Part shown: positions 32,761-41,806 of the stretch, piece after piece
Position numbering within the stretch: the stretch's first letter is position 1
Layout of the letters: each line of letters opens with the position of its first letter
Origin: an uncultured Anaerolineae bacterium
GTDB taxonomy: Bacteria > Chloroflexota > Anaerolineae > Promineifilales > Promineifilaceae
Length of the DNA stretch: 64,000 nt
Assembly (NCBI GenBank): GCA_905479495.1
Contig: CAJQMR010000021.1
Span: forward strand, 103,587-167,586
Direction of reading: 5' to 3'
Notes under the pieces: model-generated
Seen by the model: only the letters and a program-made list of their open reading frames with translations
What the model was told of the DNA's origin: nothing
The model's database searches: none
Translations under genes and position numbers: made by a program

Positions 32761-33792
32761 TTAATGCTGCATAACAACATTACGCACGGCGTCAATGACG
32801 GCTTCAGGCTGATCAAACATGATGAAATGGGTGCTGTTAGGCACAATCACAAGCTTAGAGCCTGGTCCGGCAGCCTCAACCCAGGTTTGGTACCAGGCCA
32901 CGCTGGCTTTGGCGTATCTTTGCGTTAAATCTTCATAACCGGGCAGTGCATCCGATGCGTCTAAAATATCTGCGGTTTGCAGCACAACGACTGGTACGTC
33001 GGTGGGCATGACTGCACTGTTGAGCAGGCGCTGCACGTCATCATGGGTGGCTTGCGAATATTGGCTGGCCCAGCTCCGCAACGACTTCCGCGTCCGGGCC
33101 GCTTCAGACACCAATTCATAGTAGGCAACATTTGTCACCGTATCTGGCATGGGACCCTGGAACTGTTTGGCGGCTGGCCGGGCCAGACCCGTGGCAATCA
33201 AAAAGTTTGTCATGCCTTCAGACAGGCCCAGTGGATTTTCAGGTTGGTACCACTCTCCTTCGGTCTCATCCAGAATGGCTCCCTCTACCGAAACGAGGGC
33301 CTCAATCTCAAACTCGCTGCCATACCGGGCGTAAAAATCGTAGATAGGCAGCATCCCGGCAGAAAACCCAACCAGAACAACCCTTTTTTCATCCAGCACA
33401 GTGAGCGTGGCATATAGATCATCAGCCATTGACTGCGGGGTGAGCGTAGGGCCAGAGTCGCTCCAGGCGTACCCGGCCGGATCAAAAGCAATGGTGCGGG
33501 CAAATTGGGAGATGTCTGGTTGGACGGCCTGCCAGGTGGCCGAATTGCAGCCAAAGCAGCCGACAAAAACAACCGCTGCGCCCTCGTGTTCCGTACCTTG
33601 CCGATAAACGTGGATGCGGCGTCCGCCAATATCCACCAATTGTGAACCATCGGGCAGGGAGGTATTTTGGATACGGCCGTCCCGGATGGAGGCGTTGAGT
33701 GTGGTTGCAATCAATAGAATGATCAAGAGGCCCAAGAAGCCAATGATCATTCGCAACAGCCACCAGCTGATGCTATGTCTTTTCTTTGTCAT
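32761..33792 (-). CDS. Membrane-anchored alpha/beta hydrolase
   Basis: A 343-residue protein. The start at 33792 has GGAG 8 bases upstream; a longer start by 7 codons is possible but would overlap the upstream stop. One N-terminal membrane helix (LLRMIIGFLGLLIILLIATT) anchors a hydrolase domain with RRIHVYRQGTEHEGAAVVFV, an oxyanion segment altered to GCFGCNSATW (the usual HG replaced by VG/CFG) and AFDPAGYAWSD. The nucleophile serine is in VVLVGFSAGML, the acid in LQTADILDA and the histidine in PNSTHFIMF. The triad looks complete; substrate is unknown. It is the third gene of an operon with the PadR regulator and permease-prefix protein. Confidence 0.85.
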   Translation of the reverse strand: MTKKRHSISWWLLRMIIGFLGLLIILLIATTLNASIRDGRIQNTSLPDGSQLVDIGGRRIHVYRQGTEHEGAAVVFVGCFGCNSATWQAVQPDISQFARTIAFDPAGYAWSDSGPTLTPQSMADDLYATLTVLDEKRVVLVGFSAGMLPIYDFYARYGSEFEIEALVSVEGAILDETEGEWYQPENPLGLSEGMTNFLIATGLARPAAKQFQGPMPDTVTNVAYYELVSEAARTRKSLRSWASQYSQATHDDVQRLLNSAVMPTDVPVVVLQTADILDASDALPGYEDLTQRYAKASVAWYQTWVEAAGPGSKLVIVPNSTHFIMFDQPEAVIDAVRNVVMQH

Positions 33793-33809
33793 GGTGTGAG
33801 CTCCTACCC

Positions 33810-34817
33810 TCAAACAAGTTGTGGCGGCTGGGCATTTGGCGGCCGAAAAATGGCCCGCACAAAAAGCAAACTAATGACCGGCCAGATTAAAACATGACCC
33901 AGAATGACAAATGTGGTCAAAATAGAAACCAGCATGGAAAGACCCAGGTTGACAGCCAGACCAGCCAGGCCAATAGGCACGGCCATCAGCGCCAGGCAAA
34001 CGGCCAGCGGTTTGCCAATGCTGTATAAACCGTCCTGTGACTGCCAAATGAAGGTGGAAATCATCATTCCGGTGGCCCCCAAACCAATTTGGCCCAGCCA
34101 GGCAGTGGCTATCAGCAGTTTGTCGAAGCCGCTGACCGCTTCATGCATGGCCCGCAACGAACCAATGTAGAGCGGAGCATTGTACGAGGCCAGGCTGATG
34201 ATGTCGGCGGCCAGCCAGGCAGCGGCTATCAGGAACTTGTCGAAGCCGTTGACCGCTTCACGCATGGCCCGCAACGAACCAATGTAGAGCGGAGCATTGT
34301 GCGAGGCCAGGCTGATGATGTCGGCGGCCAGCCAGAGCAAATAACTGGCAATGGCCATCTTGAACAGCCTGTCTAGTTTTTGTAGGGCAAAGCGCCAGAT
34401 GAGCAGGCGGCGTGTGGTGTTGAGCACGTATGCCGTCAGCGCTGCCAGGACCACCCCGGTCAAAATATAGACTGCCTGCACGGTAACTGGGCGGCCAGCC
34501 AGGAAATTTTCAACGAATACTGGGGAAAAGAGCAGGACCACAAGAATGAGCAGGCTGGCAACGGCCGCAACTTTGTATTGACGTCGTCCTAAATGCACAT
34601 CTTTCAGGCAGCGGCTGATCGTTTCTGCCTGACCTAAATTGGTCAATACTTGTATTTGGGCTTCTTTGGGAGACAACCCCTCTTCCAATAAGTCGTCAAT
34701 CGCATCGAGATAATGGTTTTCAAATTCTGGTACGACGATTTGGATGACCTGTTCGGGTAGGCTGTCGGTGGCGATGGACAGCCATTGGCGAAACGATGCG
34801 GGCTGCGATTTGTTCAT
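33810..34817 (-). CDS. Membrane protein with permease-prefix (HAAS-like) domain
   Basis: A 335-residue protein. The start at 34817 overlaps the PadR stop by 4 bases (ATGA), so the two are coupled. The N-terminal cytosolic domain (about residues 1-75) has EFENHYLDAIDDLLEEGLSP followed by KEAQIQVLTNLGQAETI, typical of the permease-prefix/HAAS domains encoded next to PadR regulators. About seven helices follow. Residues around 165-242 are a tandem duplication of a 39-residue unit (WLAADIISLASHNAPLYIGS and onwards), matching the 117-bp DNA repeat. Such PadR-coupled membrane proteins are thought to act in membrane-stress responses; exact function is unknown. Confidence 0.8.
   Translation of the reverse strand: MNKSQPASFRQWLSIATDSLPEQVIQIVVPEFENHYLDAIDDLLEEGLSPKEAQIQVLTNLGQAETISRCLKDVHLGRRQYKVAAVASLLILVVLLFSPVFVENFLAGRPVTVQAVYILTGVVLAALTAYVLNTTRRLLIWRFALQKLDRLFKMAIASYLLWLAADIISLASHNAPLYIGSLRAMREAVNGFDKFLIAAAWLAADIISLASYNAPLYIGSLRAMHEAVSGFDKLLIATAWLGQIGLGATGMMISTFIWQSQDGLYSIGKPLAVCLALMAVPIGLAGLAVNLGLSMLVSILTTFVILGHVLIWPVISLLFVRAIFRPPNAQPPQLV
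34094..34327. repeat. 117-bp in-frame tandem duplication
   Basis: Units 34094-34210 and 34211-34327 are about 93% identical over 117 bp (39 codons), and the next unit start (CCAGCCA at 34328) marks the end. The duplication is in frame and adds one membrane helix plus loop to the permease-prefix protein. The high identity implies a recent event. Confidence 0.9.
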
Positions 34818-35128
34818 GTGGCTTCCCCCAGGACGCGATTGACGCCTAATGAAAATTGCTGCCAATCGGTCTGCTCTTTTTCCAGTGCTTTCTGTCCGGC
34901 ATCGGTCAGTTGGTAATAACGGCGTGTGCGGCCTTTTACTTCTTCTTCAAAGGCGGCAATTAATCCTTGCTTTTCCAGATCGTGTAACATGGGGTAAATG
35001 GTCCCTTCGGCAAAGGTCAACACGCCCCGCGATTTGCGTTTGATCTCTTTGGCAATGCCGTAACCATGCGATGGTCCCAGCGACAGAGTGTGGAGTAAAA
35101 GTAGTGGTAGGCTTCCCTTCATATTCAT
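34814..35128 (-). CDS. PadR-family transcriptional regulator
   Basis: A 104-residue winged-helix repressor. MKGSLPLLLLHTLSLGPSHG, then YGIAKEIKRKSRGVLTFAEG and TIYPMLHDLEKQGLIAAF form the HTH and wing. RTRRYYQLTDAGQKALEKE is the classic PadR end with a short dimerising helix. The start is either ATG 35128 or the ATG two codons later. It is the first gene of a three-gene operon (PadR, permease-prefix protein, alpha/beta hydrolase) and probably represses it. An ACGGCCGT lies directly at its start (35130), overlapping the ribosome site region. Confidence 0.93.
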   Translation of the reverse strand: MNMKGSLPLLLLHTLSLGPSHGYGIAKEIKRKSRGVLTFAEGTIYPMLHDLEKQGLIAAFEEEVKGRTRRYYQLTDAGQKALEKEQTDWQQFSLGVNRVLGEAT

Positions 35129-35409
35129 AACGGCCGTTCTCTCAGCAACAACCAGGCTCCCAACAAAATCACCTGGAGGTCAGTATACATTGGGTTCCGA
35201 GGTATGTCAACGAGTAAACGGCCGTTTTGCAGCAATTTGGTCTCACGTACGGTGGGTTGGGAATTGTGTTGTACTGTTGATTGAGCCAACTCAGTAAATG
35301 ATAAGGTGACATTTAGCCTGGAACAAGTGGGAATTCTTCACTAGTCGGTGACGGCCGTATCCGCGACACTGGTTCCATGAATCGAGTCAAAGCTGACGAG
35401 GAACCACAC

Positions 35410-36663
35410 ATGGATAAATTTGCTCCCCTCTGGGCTGACGTGGATGAAAACGGCCGTCTCCAACTCCCCCCTGATGTTGTTGCCGAATATGGTATTGAAC
35501 CTGGCGCGCGCCTGCGGCTGGAAATGACGGGCCACGGCATCAAGCTGCATCGCCCCATCACTCAACTGGCAAAAATTTATATTGAACCAACCAACCGCTG
35601 CAATATCGACTGCCGCACCTGTATGCGCCAAAATTGGGATGTGGCGCTGGGCACCATGTCGGCCGAGACGTTTGCGGCAATTGAGGCCAGCCTTGCCGAA
35701 CTGACGCCACCGGTTACCGTGATGTTTGGTGGTTTGGGCGAACCGCTGCTGCATCCCAAAACGGCCGATATGATTGCCGCCGTCAAAGCATTGGGCTTCC
35801 GCACAGAAATGATCACCAACGGCACGCTGCTCACCGAACGTCGTTCGCGCCAGCTCATTGAGGCCGGGCTGGATTTGCTGTGGGTTTCCCTGGATGGGGC
35901 ACGCCCAGAGAGCTATGCCGATGTTCGCTTGGGCGCGGAACTGCCGCGTGTGTTGGCCAATTTACGCCGCTTCCGACGTTTGCGCCGTCCGGCACATCGT
36001 CCCACGCCAGAAATTGGTATCGCCTTTGTGGCCATGGAACGCAATATTGGCGATCTACCGGAACTGCTTAAAATTGGTAAAAGTGTTGGCGTCAAACATT
36101 TTTCTATGAGCAATCTGCTGCCACACACCCCCGAAATGGAGCAAGAAGTCCTCTACAAGCGCACCCTGAACAACATCACCTATCTGCCATCCTCGTGGCT
36201 GCGCCGTCTGAGCATTCCCAAAATGGATTTTAACGATCTGACGGCCGAACCGCTGCTGGCCGCCCTGAACAGTGGGTACAATGTCACCTTTGCCGGGAAT
36301 AATTTGGGGGAGGTTAACGATGTCTGTACCTTCATCGAACAAGGTGCGATGGCGGTAGGGTGGGACGGCCGAGTAGCACCCTGTCCGCCGCTGCTTTACC
36401 ATCATGTGGGCTACATTCGCGGCTTTCGGCGTGAATCCTTGCCGCACATTGTGGGCCATATTTGCCAGGAATCGCTCAAGACATTGTGGCAGTCACCCAC
36501 TTACGAAGCTTACCGTGACCGGGTGCAGCGTTTTGCGTTTGCCCCTTGCACATATTGTGGCGGTTGCGATCTGCTGGAAACAAACGAAACTGACTGCTTT
36601 TGGAACGAAGCACCCGCCTGTGGGTCCTGCCTCTGGGCGCAAGGTGTGATCCAATGTCCTTAA
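35410..36663 (+). CDS. Radical SAM maturase with N-terminal AbrB-like domain
   Basis: A 417-residue protein; ribosome site GAGGAA 6-7 bases before the ATG at 35410. Residues 1-50 are a SpoVT/AbrB-type swapped-hairpin (ADVDENGRLQLPPDVVAEYG). The radical SAM core has CNIDCRTC (64-71) for the 4Fe-4S cluster, FGGLGEPLLHP and MITNGTLLTE. The C-terminal SPASM-like part carries CTYCGGCDLLETNETDCFWN and then CGSCLWAQGVIQCP, binding extra clusters. This end is that of the tungsten cofactor oxidoreductase radical SAM maturase family, usually encoded with an aldehyde:ferredoxin oxidoreductase. No such oxidoreductase is in the window, so the assignment rests on sequence alone. It is a lone rightward gene between leftward operons. 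Confidence 0.82.
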   Translation: MDKFAPLWADVDENGRLQLPPDVVAEYGIEPGARLRLEMTGHGIKLHRPITQLAKIYIEPTNRCNIDCRTCMRQNWDVALGTMSAETFAAIEASLAELTPPVTVMFGGLGEPLLHPKTADMIAAVKALGFRTEMITNGTLLTERRSRQLIEAGLDLLWVSLDGARPESYADVRLGAELPRVLANLRRFRRLRRPAHRPTPEIGIAFVAMERNIGDLPELLKIGKSVGVKHFSMSNLLPHTPEMEQEVLYKRTLNNITYLPSSWLRRLSIPKMDFNDLTAEPLLAALNSGYNVTFAGNNLGEVNDVCTFIEQGAMAVGWDGRVAPCPPLLYHHVGYIRGFRRESLPHIVGHICQESLKTLWQSPTYEAYRDRVQRFAFAPCTYCGGCDLLETNETDCFWNEAPACGSCLWAQGVIQCP

Positions 36664-36682
36664 CGTTGACGGGGGAAAAGAG

Positions 36683-39082
36683 TCAGCTTGCGTCGCTGTA
36701 GGTGGCTACATCTTGTTGGGGGGAATCAGGTAGTTGCGACACCATTGCCGGGAGGGTGAACCAGAACAAGCCGCCTTCATTGGGTAGGTCCTCGGCGCCA
36801 ACCTCCCCATCCAGTCGTTCGGCGATGCGTTGCACAATGGAAAGCCCCAGGCCATAGCCGCTGTCGTGATGCAAATTGAGCTGGGTGAAGGGCACAAAAA
36901 GTTGCTCTTGAACTTCTGGCGTAATGCCCACGCCATTGTCTTGAATCCAGAATTTAATCATGTTGTTGGGCATAGGCGTGGCTCCCAACGTTAATTGGGG
37001 TGGATGGCCACCGTACTTCATGCCATTGCTTAAATAATTAACCCAAATCTCTTCAACCCAGGGTGCATACCCTAATGCTTGGGGCCATTCGTCGGGCAAG
37101 ATTACCTTCACGCCGTACTGGCGGTTCAGGTGAGCCAGCCGCTGCCGGGCTTCATCGATGATGGCGGCCATGTCCAGCGGGGTGATAGGCACATCCATTT
37201 CCCGAACGCCAGCCAACAGCAGCAAAGCATCAATGATGCTGGCCATTTTGTGTCCGCTGCGCTGGATGATTTCCAAATAGCGTATCAGGTCTGTTCGGGG
37301 CAGGCTTTCAAATTTGCTGGTGACTGTTTCGGCCAGGCCCACAACGTGACTGATGGGCATTTTCAGGTCATGGGCAACTGTGTGGGCAAAGGCGTCTAGC
37401 TCTTCGTTGCGCGCTTGCAGGGCGGCGGTGCGTTGGGCGACGCGATTTTCTAATTCGTTGTTGTATTCTTGCACCTCGCGGTAGAGACGGCCGTTTTGAA
37501 TAGCCATCGCTGCCTGGTCGGCAATCCCTTGCAGCAGTCCCAGCTCAGCGTCAGACATTGGCTCCGTGGCCCCAGTGGTGCCAATCGAAAGCAGACCAAT
37601 CAACTTTTGCTTGTAAATGAGGGGGGCATGGGCCAGTGAATGTACCCCTGCTTGCTGCAAAACGGCCGCATCTGGCCAATCTGCTGCTGTTTGTTCAGCA
37701 TCTACCTGCAGTGGTTGATTTTGCCCGGTTAGGAGCTGATGTGCCTGGTGGGCCGGTAATGGTTGGCGCATTTCTTTGATGCCCACAAAATCGCCCACCT
37801 CATGCCACAATTGAAACGTTTGCTCTTTTGGAATGTAGTTAAAAATCGCAGCAAAGGAGCTACTTGTTGCCCGCAAGGTTTCTTCAAAAATCACCTCAAC
37901 CGTTTGCTCCAACTCTAAATTGGCGCTGAGCCGCGAGGCCACCTGGGCCAAAATTTCAGCATGGGTCCGGGCTTTGCGCTCGCTTACTAACAGGTGACTG
38001 TAGCTGAGGGTGCGGGCGGTTTGGGCGGTGAGCAGAGAGAGTAAATCTAGATCATCATCCACAAAAAGTGGTTTTTGGCGGCAAAGGACAATCAATAAGC
38101 CGTAGGTTTGTACCGGGGTGGAAATGGGCACTGTGAGCAAGGCGTTGGCTTTAAGGGCCATGCTTAAACGGAGACCGAATTGGCCCAGGTCGCCGTGACT
38201 TTCGGCGAAATAAGGACCTCGCTCTAGCCAAACACGCCCTAACCGCCCAGCAGCGGCAGAAAGCTGTGTTTCAAGTTCAGGAAAGTCATGGGTGGGAGAA
38301 ATGATGAGCTGTTCGGTTTCTGGGTCCAGCATAGCGGCAACGGCCGTAATGCTGTCTACGCTGCGGCGAGCGGCCAAACAAAGATACTCAACCACATGCG
38401 CCAGCTCCATGCCAGCATATTGGGCAGGGACCGCGTGTAAAAAATGATTTAGCTCCCGCAGCTGCCAATACTTGCGCAGCCAACGGGGTGGGGCAAAACC
38501 CAAATAAAACGCGGCCCCAGCCATAATTGTTAGGGTAACGGGCACAAAAGTAAAAAGAGAGCTTGAGGTTAAGAACTGGCGAAAGGGGATGAAGGTGAGA
38601 ATAGCCAGTAACAGAGAGAAAATGCCCACGGCTACCAGATTAAGCCGCCACCGTGAGACACCACTGCTAACGCGAGCCGCGCGGATGAAACTGGTAATGG
38701 CATACCCTTCTACCAAAATGAAGTAGGTTAAAACCAGCAGCGAAAAGAGATTGGTTCCGCTCGATATCGCCAAAATGACGGCTGAAACAATCATGCCTCC
38801 CAGGGCAAAATTTTGCACAGACGGCCGTACGTTACGGAAATAGCGTACCAGGCGCAGCAGTAAATAAGGATGGGCTGCAATGGCCAAGGTTGAAGGTGTT
38901 AGTTGGAGTAAGGAAAAGTTACCATACCAGGCGGGTGGGGTGAGGGCCAAAGCTATCGAGAGCATCACCAGGGCGATGTCTAATCGCGACCGGTCCCGAA
39001 ACTGCACCAGACCTGCCAACGCTAGCAGAGCCAGTGCCCAGAAGAAAATCTGAATTAGTAGGGTAAGGGTGGTTTCAGACAT
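36683..39082 (-). CDS. Membrane histidine kinase with GAF domains
   Basis: A 799-residue sensor kinase. About eight N-terminal helices span residues 1-210. A GAF-like domain covers about 225-375 (AVAAMLDPETEQLIISPTHD) and a second GAF about 395-540 (HSLAHAPLIYKQKLIGLLSI), followed by a coiled coil. The HisKA helix has the acceptor His near residue 570 in FAHTVAHDLKMPISHVVG. The ATPase domain shows VEEIWVNYLSNGMKYGG, QDNGVGI and GYGLGLSIVQRIAERL. The motif AHDLKMP rather than SHELRTP is typical of the phytochrome-kinase-like branch. No response regulator is adjacent. It is the second orphan GAF kinase in the window and differs from the first beyond domain plan. Confidence 0.92.
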   Translation of the reverse strand: MSETTLTLLIQIFFWALALLALAGLVQFRDRSRLDIALVMLSIALALTPPAWYGNFSLLQLTPSTLAIAAHPYLLLRLVRYFRNVRPSVQNFALGGMIVSAVILAISSGTNLFSLLVLTYFILVEGYAITSFIRAARVSSGVSRWRLNLVAVGIFSLLLAILTFIPFRQFLTSSSLFTFVPVTLTIMAGAAFYLGFAPPRWLRKYWQLRELNHFLHAVPAQYAGMELAHVVEYLCLAARRSVDSITAVAAMLDPETEQLIISPTHDFPELETQLSAAAGRLGRVWLERGPYFAESHGDLGQFGLRLSMALKANALLTVPISTPVQTYGLLIVLCRQKPLFVDDDLDLLSLLTAQTARTLSYSHLLVSERKARTHAEILAQVASRLSANLELEQTVEVIFEETLRATSSSFAAIFNYIPKEQTFQLWHEVGDFVGIKEMRQPLPAHQAHQLLTGQNQPLQVDAEQTAADWPDAAVLQQAGVHSLAHAPLIYKQKLIGLLSIGTTGATEPMSDAELGLLQGIADQAAMAIQNGRLYREVQEYNNELENRVAQRTAALQARNEELDAFAHTVAHDLKMPISHVVGLAETVTSKFESLPRTDLIRYLEIIQRSGHKMASIIDALLLLAGVREMDVPITPLDMAAIIDEARQRLAHLNRQYGVKVILPDEWPQALGYAPWVEEIWVNYLSNGMKYGGHPPQLTLGATPMPNNMIKFWIQDNGVGITPEVQEQLFVPFTQLNLHHDSGYGLGLSIVQRIAERLDGEVGAEDLPNEGGLFWFTLPAMVSQLPDSPQQDVATYSDAS

Positions 39083-39176
39083 GCCGTGTTCATTATAAAC
39101 GAAAAAACAGTATTTCGTCAGCCCGATTTTGCGACCATTTGTAAAATTACCTGGCTTTTCACAGGTTTAGCGGGGA

Positions 39177-40592
39177 TTACGGCCGTAAATTTCGCTCAAT
39201 CGTTAGTTCTGGGTAGGGCGATGGTTCTGTCATGAGTAGGGCCGATGGCTCCCCTTTCAGGTATTGGTTGAAGAATGCCAGCAGATATTCGTTTTGCATA
39301 CACAGGCTGTAGCTGCTGTTGATGCTGCCAGAAAGCCCCAGCTGAGGAGTTAGAGGGGTCAGCAGTGGCAGGTCGGTAAAGTCGTAATGTTCAGTATTGG
39401 CCAGGGTAAGTGCGTAACTATCCTGGCTTGTGCTGTTGAAGAGGCGATAGCCCAAGGTTTGATTGTCCTGGCCCAGCCATCTGGGGCTGCTAATAAACAT
39501 CATGGGTTGATGGAGACCCTGTGTCAGCAGATTTTCAGAGACAGGCAGCAGCCAACTGTCCAGCCCCACACCTGCCTGACAGCGGGTATCTTCTGAGCAA
39601 AATTCTACAGTAGCCCCACCGCCGGTGGAGTGCCCAAAAATACCGACGTGATTGAGATCGAAACGGCCGTTTAGCAAATGCCCTGTTTCCTGATTCCACA
39701 CAGCCATCTTATCCAGTAAAAAGGCAATATCGCTGGCCCACACCTGGACCAATGCGTTGCCTTCCACTGGGTTGGATTCTCCGCTGGGGAAGATGCGCGC
39801 CGGATCATAGACAAAAACACGGCCGTCTGGAAAAATGGTCAGGGCATTGGCGTAGGAATGGTCAATGGCCGCTACGATGAAGCCGTGACTTACCAATTCC
39901 CGCACCATTACCGTGTTTTGCATGCGAATGCCGGTAAGCCCATGCGAAAAAACGATCACGGGGAATGGCGTGCCATCTTCTGCTGGGGGGACGTCTAGCC
40001 ACACGTCCAGGTCCGTCAGGTTGATGTGGTTGAGCAAAAAGGCAGGCAGGCCAAACTGGTCAGCAATAACCGGTCCAGCGATGTCTAGATCTGGCATGTA
40101 TTGGGCGGGTTCCCCTTCTCGATTGGCGGCTGGGTACCAAACCTGCACCACAAGTTCCCGGTTGTCGTTGGGATCTTCGGTGTATGTTTCTGGTCGGGAG
40201 GTATCGACCAAAAAAGTGGTAAAGGTGCCGATGGCGTAAGGGCCAGTCGGCTCGGGCAGGTGCGGTACAGGCAAAGCCACGGGCACGGCAACAGCTATCA
40301 GCCAGACGAGCAACCCCAGCAGCCCACCCAGCCAGGCCAGGCGCGGCGGGGAAGTTGTGGGTGTGCGCCGACGCATGGTTAGCAAAAGGAAAACGGCCGT
40401 TAAGCCATAAGCCGGCACCATTTGCCAGCGATACCCTTCCACCATCAGATGCACCACAATGAAAAATGTGCCCACAAGGGGAAAGAGGATCAGCCATTTG
40501 CCCAGTGCCTGAATTTGACGACTTCGGTTAAAGATGAGCCAGAGCAGCGGGGGCAGCAGGGTTGCAAGAATGAGAATTTCAAAAAGGCGCAT
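39177..40592 (-). CDS. Membrane-linked hydrolase, PAF-acetylhydrolase-like
   Basis: A 471-residue protein. Four N-terminal helices (about residues 1-115) precede an alpha/beta hydrolase of the platelet-activating-factor acetylhydrolase II group: VQVWYPAANREGEPAQYMPD, FPVIVFSHGLTGIRMQN (oxyanion histidine), FIVAAIDHSYANA, nucleophile serine in VGIFGHSTGGGATVEFC, and late histidine in LANTEHYDFTDLPLLTP. Catalytic residues appear intact. Family members cleave short acyl groups from lipids; the bacterial substrate is uncertain. It follows the dehydrogenase gene (8-bp gap), likely one transcript. ACGGCCGT occurs at 39179 directly by the stop, 39663, 39819 and 40393. Confidence 0.86.
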   Translation of the reverse strand: MRLFEILILATLLPPLLWLIFNRSRQIQALGKWLILFPLVGTFFIVVHLMVEGYRWQMVPAYGLTAVFLLLTMRRRTPTTSPPRLAWLGGLLGLLVWLIAVAVPVALPVPHLPEPTGPYAIGTFTTFLVDTSRPETYTEDPNDNRELVVQVWYPAANREGEPAQYMPDLDIAGPVIADQFGLPAFLLNHINLTDLDVWLDVPPAEDGTPFPVIVFSHGLTGIRMQNTVMVRELVSHGFIVAAIDHSYANALTIFPDGRVFVYDPARIFPSGESNPVEGNALVQVWASDIAFLLDKMAVWNQETGHLLNGRFDLNHVGIFGHSTGGGATVEFCSEDTRCQAGVGLDSWLLPVSENLLTQGLHQPMMFISSPRWLGQDNQTLGYRLFNSTSQDSYALTLANTEHYDFTDLPLLTPLTPQLGLSGSINSSYSLCMQNEYLLAFFNQYLKGEPSALLMTEPSPYPELTIERNLRP

Positions 40593-40600
40593 AATGTTTG

Positions 40601-41632
40601 CTAAGGTGTGAGAACAAGTTTGCCCGTGACGTCCCCTTCTTCCAACCGTTGCAGGGCAATGAGACCTTCGCTAAGCGGGTAGACAGAATCAATGACGGGT
40701 TGTAAACGGCCGTTAAAAATCAAGTTCATTACCGTAGCATAGTCGGCTGAAGTGCCCATCGTACTGCCAATAATGCTGAGATGCTTGCCAAAAATCAGCC
40801 GGTTGTCGATCTCGAATTTGGGGCCGCTGGTGTTGCCCACAGTAAGCAGGCGTCCCCCCTTTTTAAGGGCGCGCAGCGAGGTATGGAAGGTAGCTGCCCC
40901 CACATTATCGACCACGATATCGACACCGCGCCGATTGGTGGCTTTAAAGATCGCTTTGCCCCAATCGACCTCGTGCCGGTTGAAAAGTACATCGGCCCCT
41001 AAAGCTTCTGCTTTGGCCAGCTTTTCTGCTGAGGAACCGACCACGTAGATGCGTTCGGCCCCGGCCAGTTTGGCCACTTGAATGGCGGCTGTGTTGACCC
41101 CGCCGCCAGCACCCACAATGAGCACCGTTTCGCCGGCCTGCAAACCCCCTCTGGTGATGAGGGAATGCCAGGCAGTCACGTATACCAGGGAGGCAGCGGC
41201 GGCGTCTTTGAAGTCCGCATGCTCTGGCATTTTGAGCAAGTTACGGGCGGGAACGGCCGTATACTCCGCCAAAAAACCGTCTTCATGTTCTCCTAAGATG
41301 GCAAAGTTGTCGCTCATGTTATCCAGGCCACGCCGCCCGAAATAGTCAGTGTCGCTGCCCCGTGTAGGGTTTACGGCCACCCGGTCGCCGACGGCAAAAT
41401 CGGTGACGTTTGCCCCAACTTGGGCCACGATGCCAGCACCATCGCTGCCCATGATGTGGGGCAGCTTCAAGTTCAATCCCGGCCAACCAGCCAGGACCCA
41501 TAAATCAAGCCGGTTCAGGGCGGCGGCTTTCACTTCCAACAGCACTTCGTCTGGGCCAATTTGCGGCTCTGGCACATCGGTGAACTGTACGTTTTCTAGC
41601 AGACCATGTTCATAAAATACTACTGCTTTCAT
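40601..41632 (-). CDS. Zinc-binding alcohol dehydrogenase family protein
   Basis: A 343-residue medium-chain dehydrogenase. The start at 41632 (MKAVVFYEHGLLENVQFTDV) is the family start, with AAGGA about 9 bases upstream. The GroES-like domain contains LNRLDLWVLAGWPGLNLKLP and HIMGSDGAGIVAQVGANVTD. The coenzyme fold has VLIVGAGGGVNTAAIQVAKL, and the C-terminus is DVTGKLVLTP. The structural-zinc cysteine cluster is absent. It resembles quinone oxidoreductase/crotonyl-CoA-reductase-like members; substrate is unknown. It lies upstream of the PAF-hydrolase-like gene in the same direction. Confidence 0.9.
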   Translation of the reverse strand: MKAVVFYEHGLLENVQFTDVPEPQIGPDEVLLEVKAAALNRLDLWVLAGWPGLNLKLPHIMGSDGAGIVAQVGANVTDFAVGDRVAVNPTRGSDTDYFGRRGLDNMSDNFAILGEHEDGFLAEYTAVPARNLLKMPEHADFKDAAAASLVYVTAWHSLITRGGLQAGETVLIVGAGGGVNTAAIQVAKLAGAERIYVVGSSAEKLAKAEALGADVLFNRHEVDWGKAIFKATNRRGVDIVVDNVGAATFHTSLRALKKGGRLLTVGNTSGPKFEIDNRLIFGKHLSIIGSTMGTSADYATVMNLIFNGRLQPVIDSVYPLSEGLIALQRLEEGDVTGKLVLTP

Positions 41633-41656
41633 TGGGAAATCCTTGGTGCTAAACAT

Positions 41657-41771
41657 GTCATGCTGAGGTCCCCGAAGCATCCCTAAAACATCAGAACAGA
41701 ACTATCTTGGTGAAAGCCAGAGAGTTTGCCCGTTATGGTTTAGAGGGATTCTTCGCTGCGCTCAGAACGAC
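41657..41771. repeat. Imperfect inverted-repeat element upstream of dehydrogenase
   Basis: Left arm 41657-41687 (GTCATGCTGAGG, then CCCGAAGCATCCCTAAA) and right arm 41739-41771 (TTTAGAGGGATTCTTCGCTG then CGCTCAGAACGAC) are imperfect reverse complements around a 51-bp centre. This GTCATxCTGAG...GAAGxATC type of non-coding element is scattered in intergenic DNA of many bacteria and is probably mobilised in trans. It lies upstream of the dehydrogenase start. Confidence 0.75.
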
Positions 41772-41806
41772 AAATTAACGGATAAGTAATTTAGTGTACA
41801 AAATGT

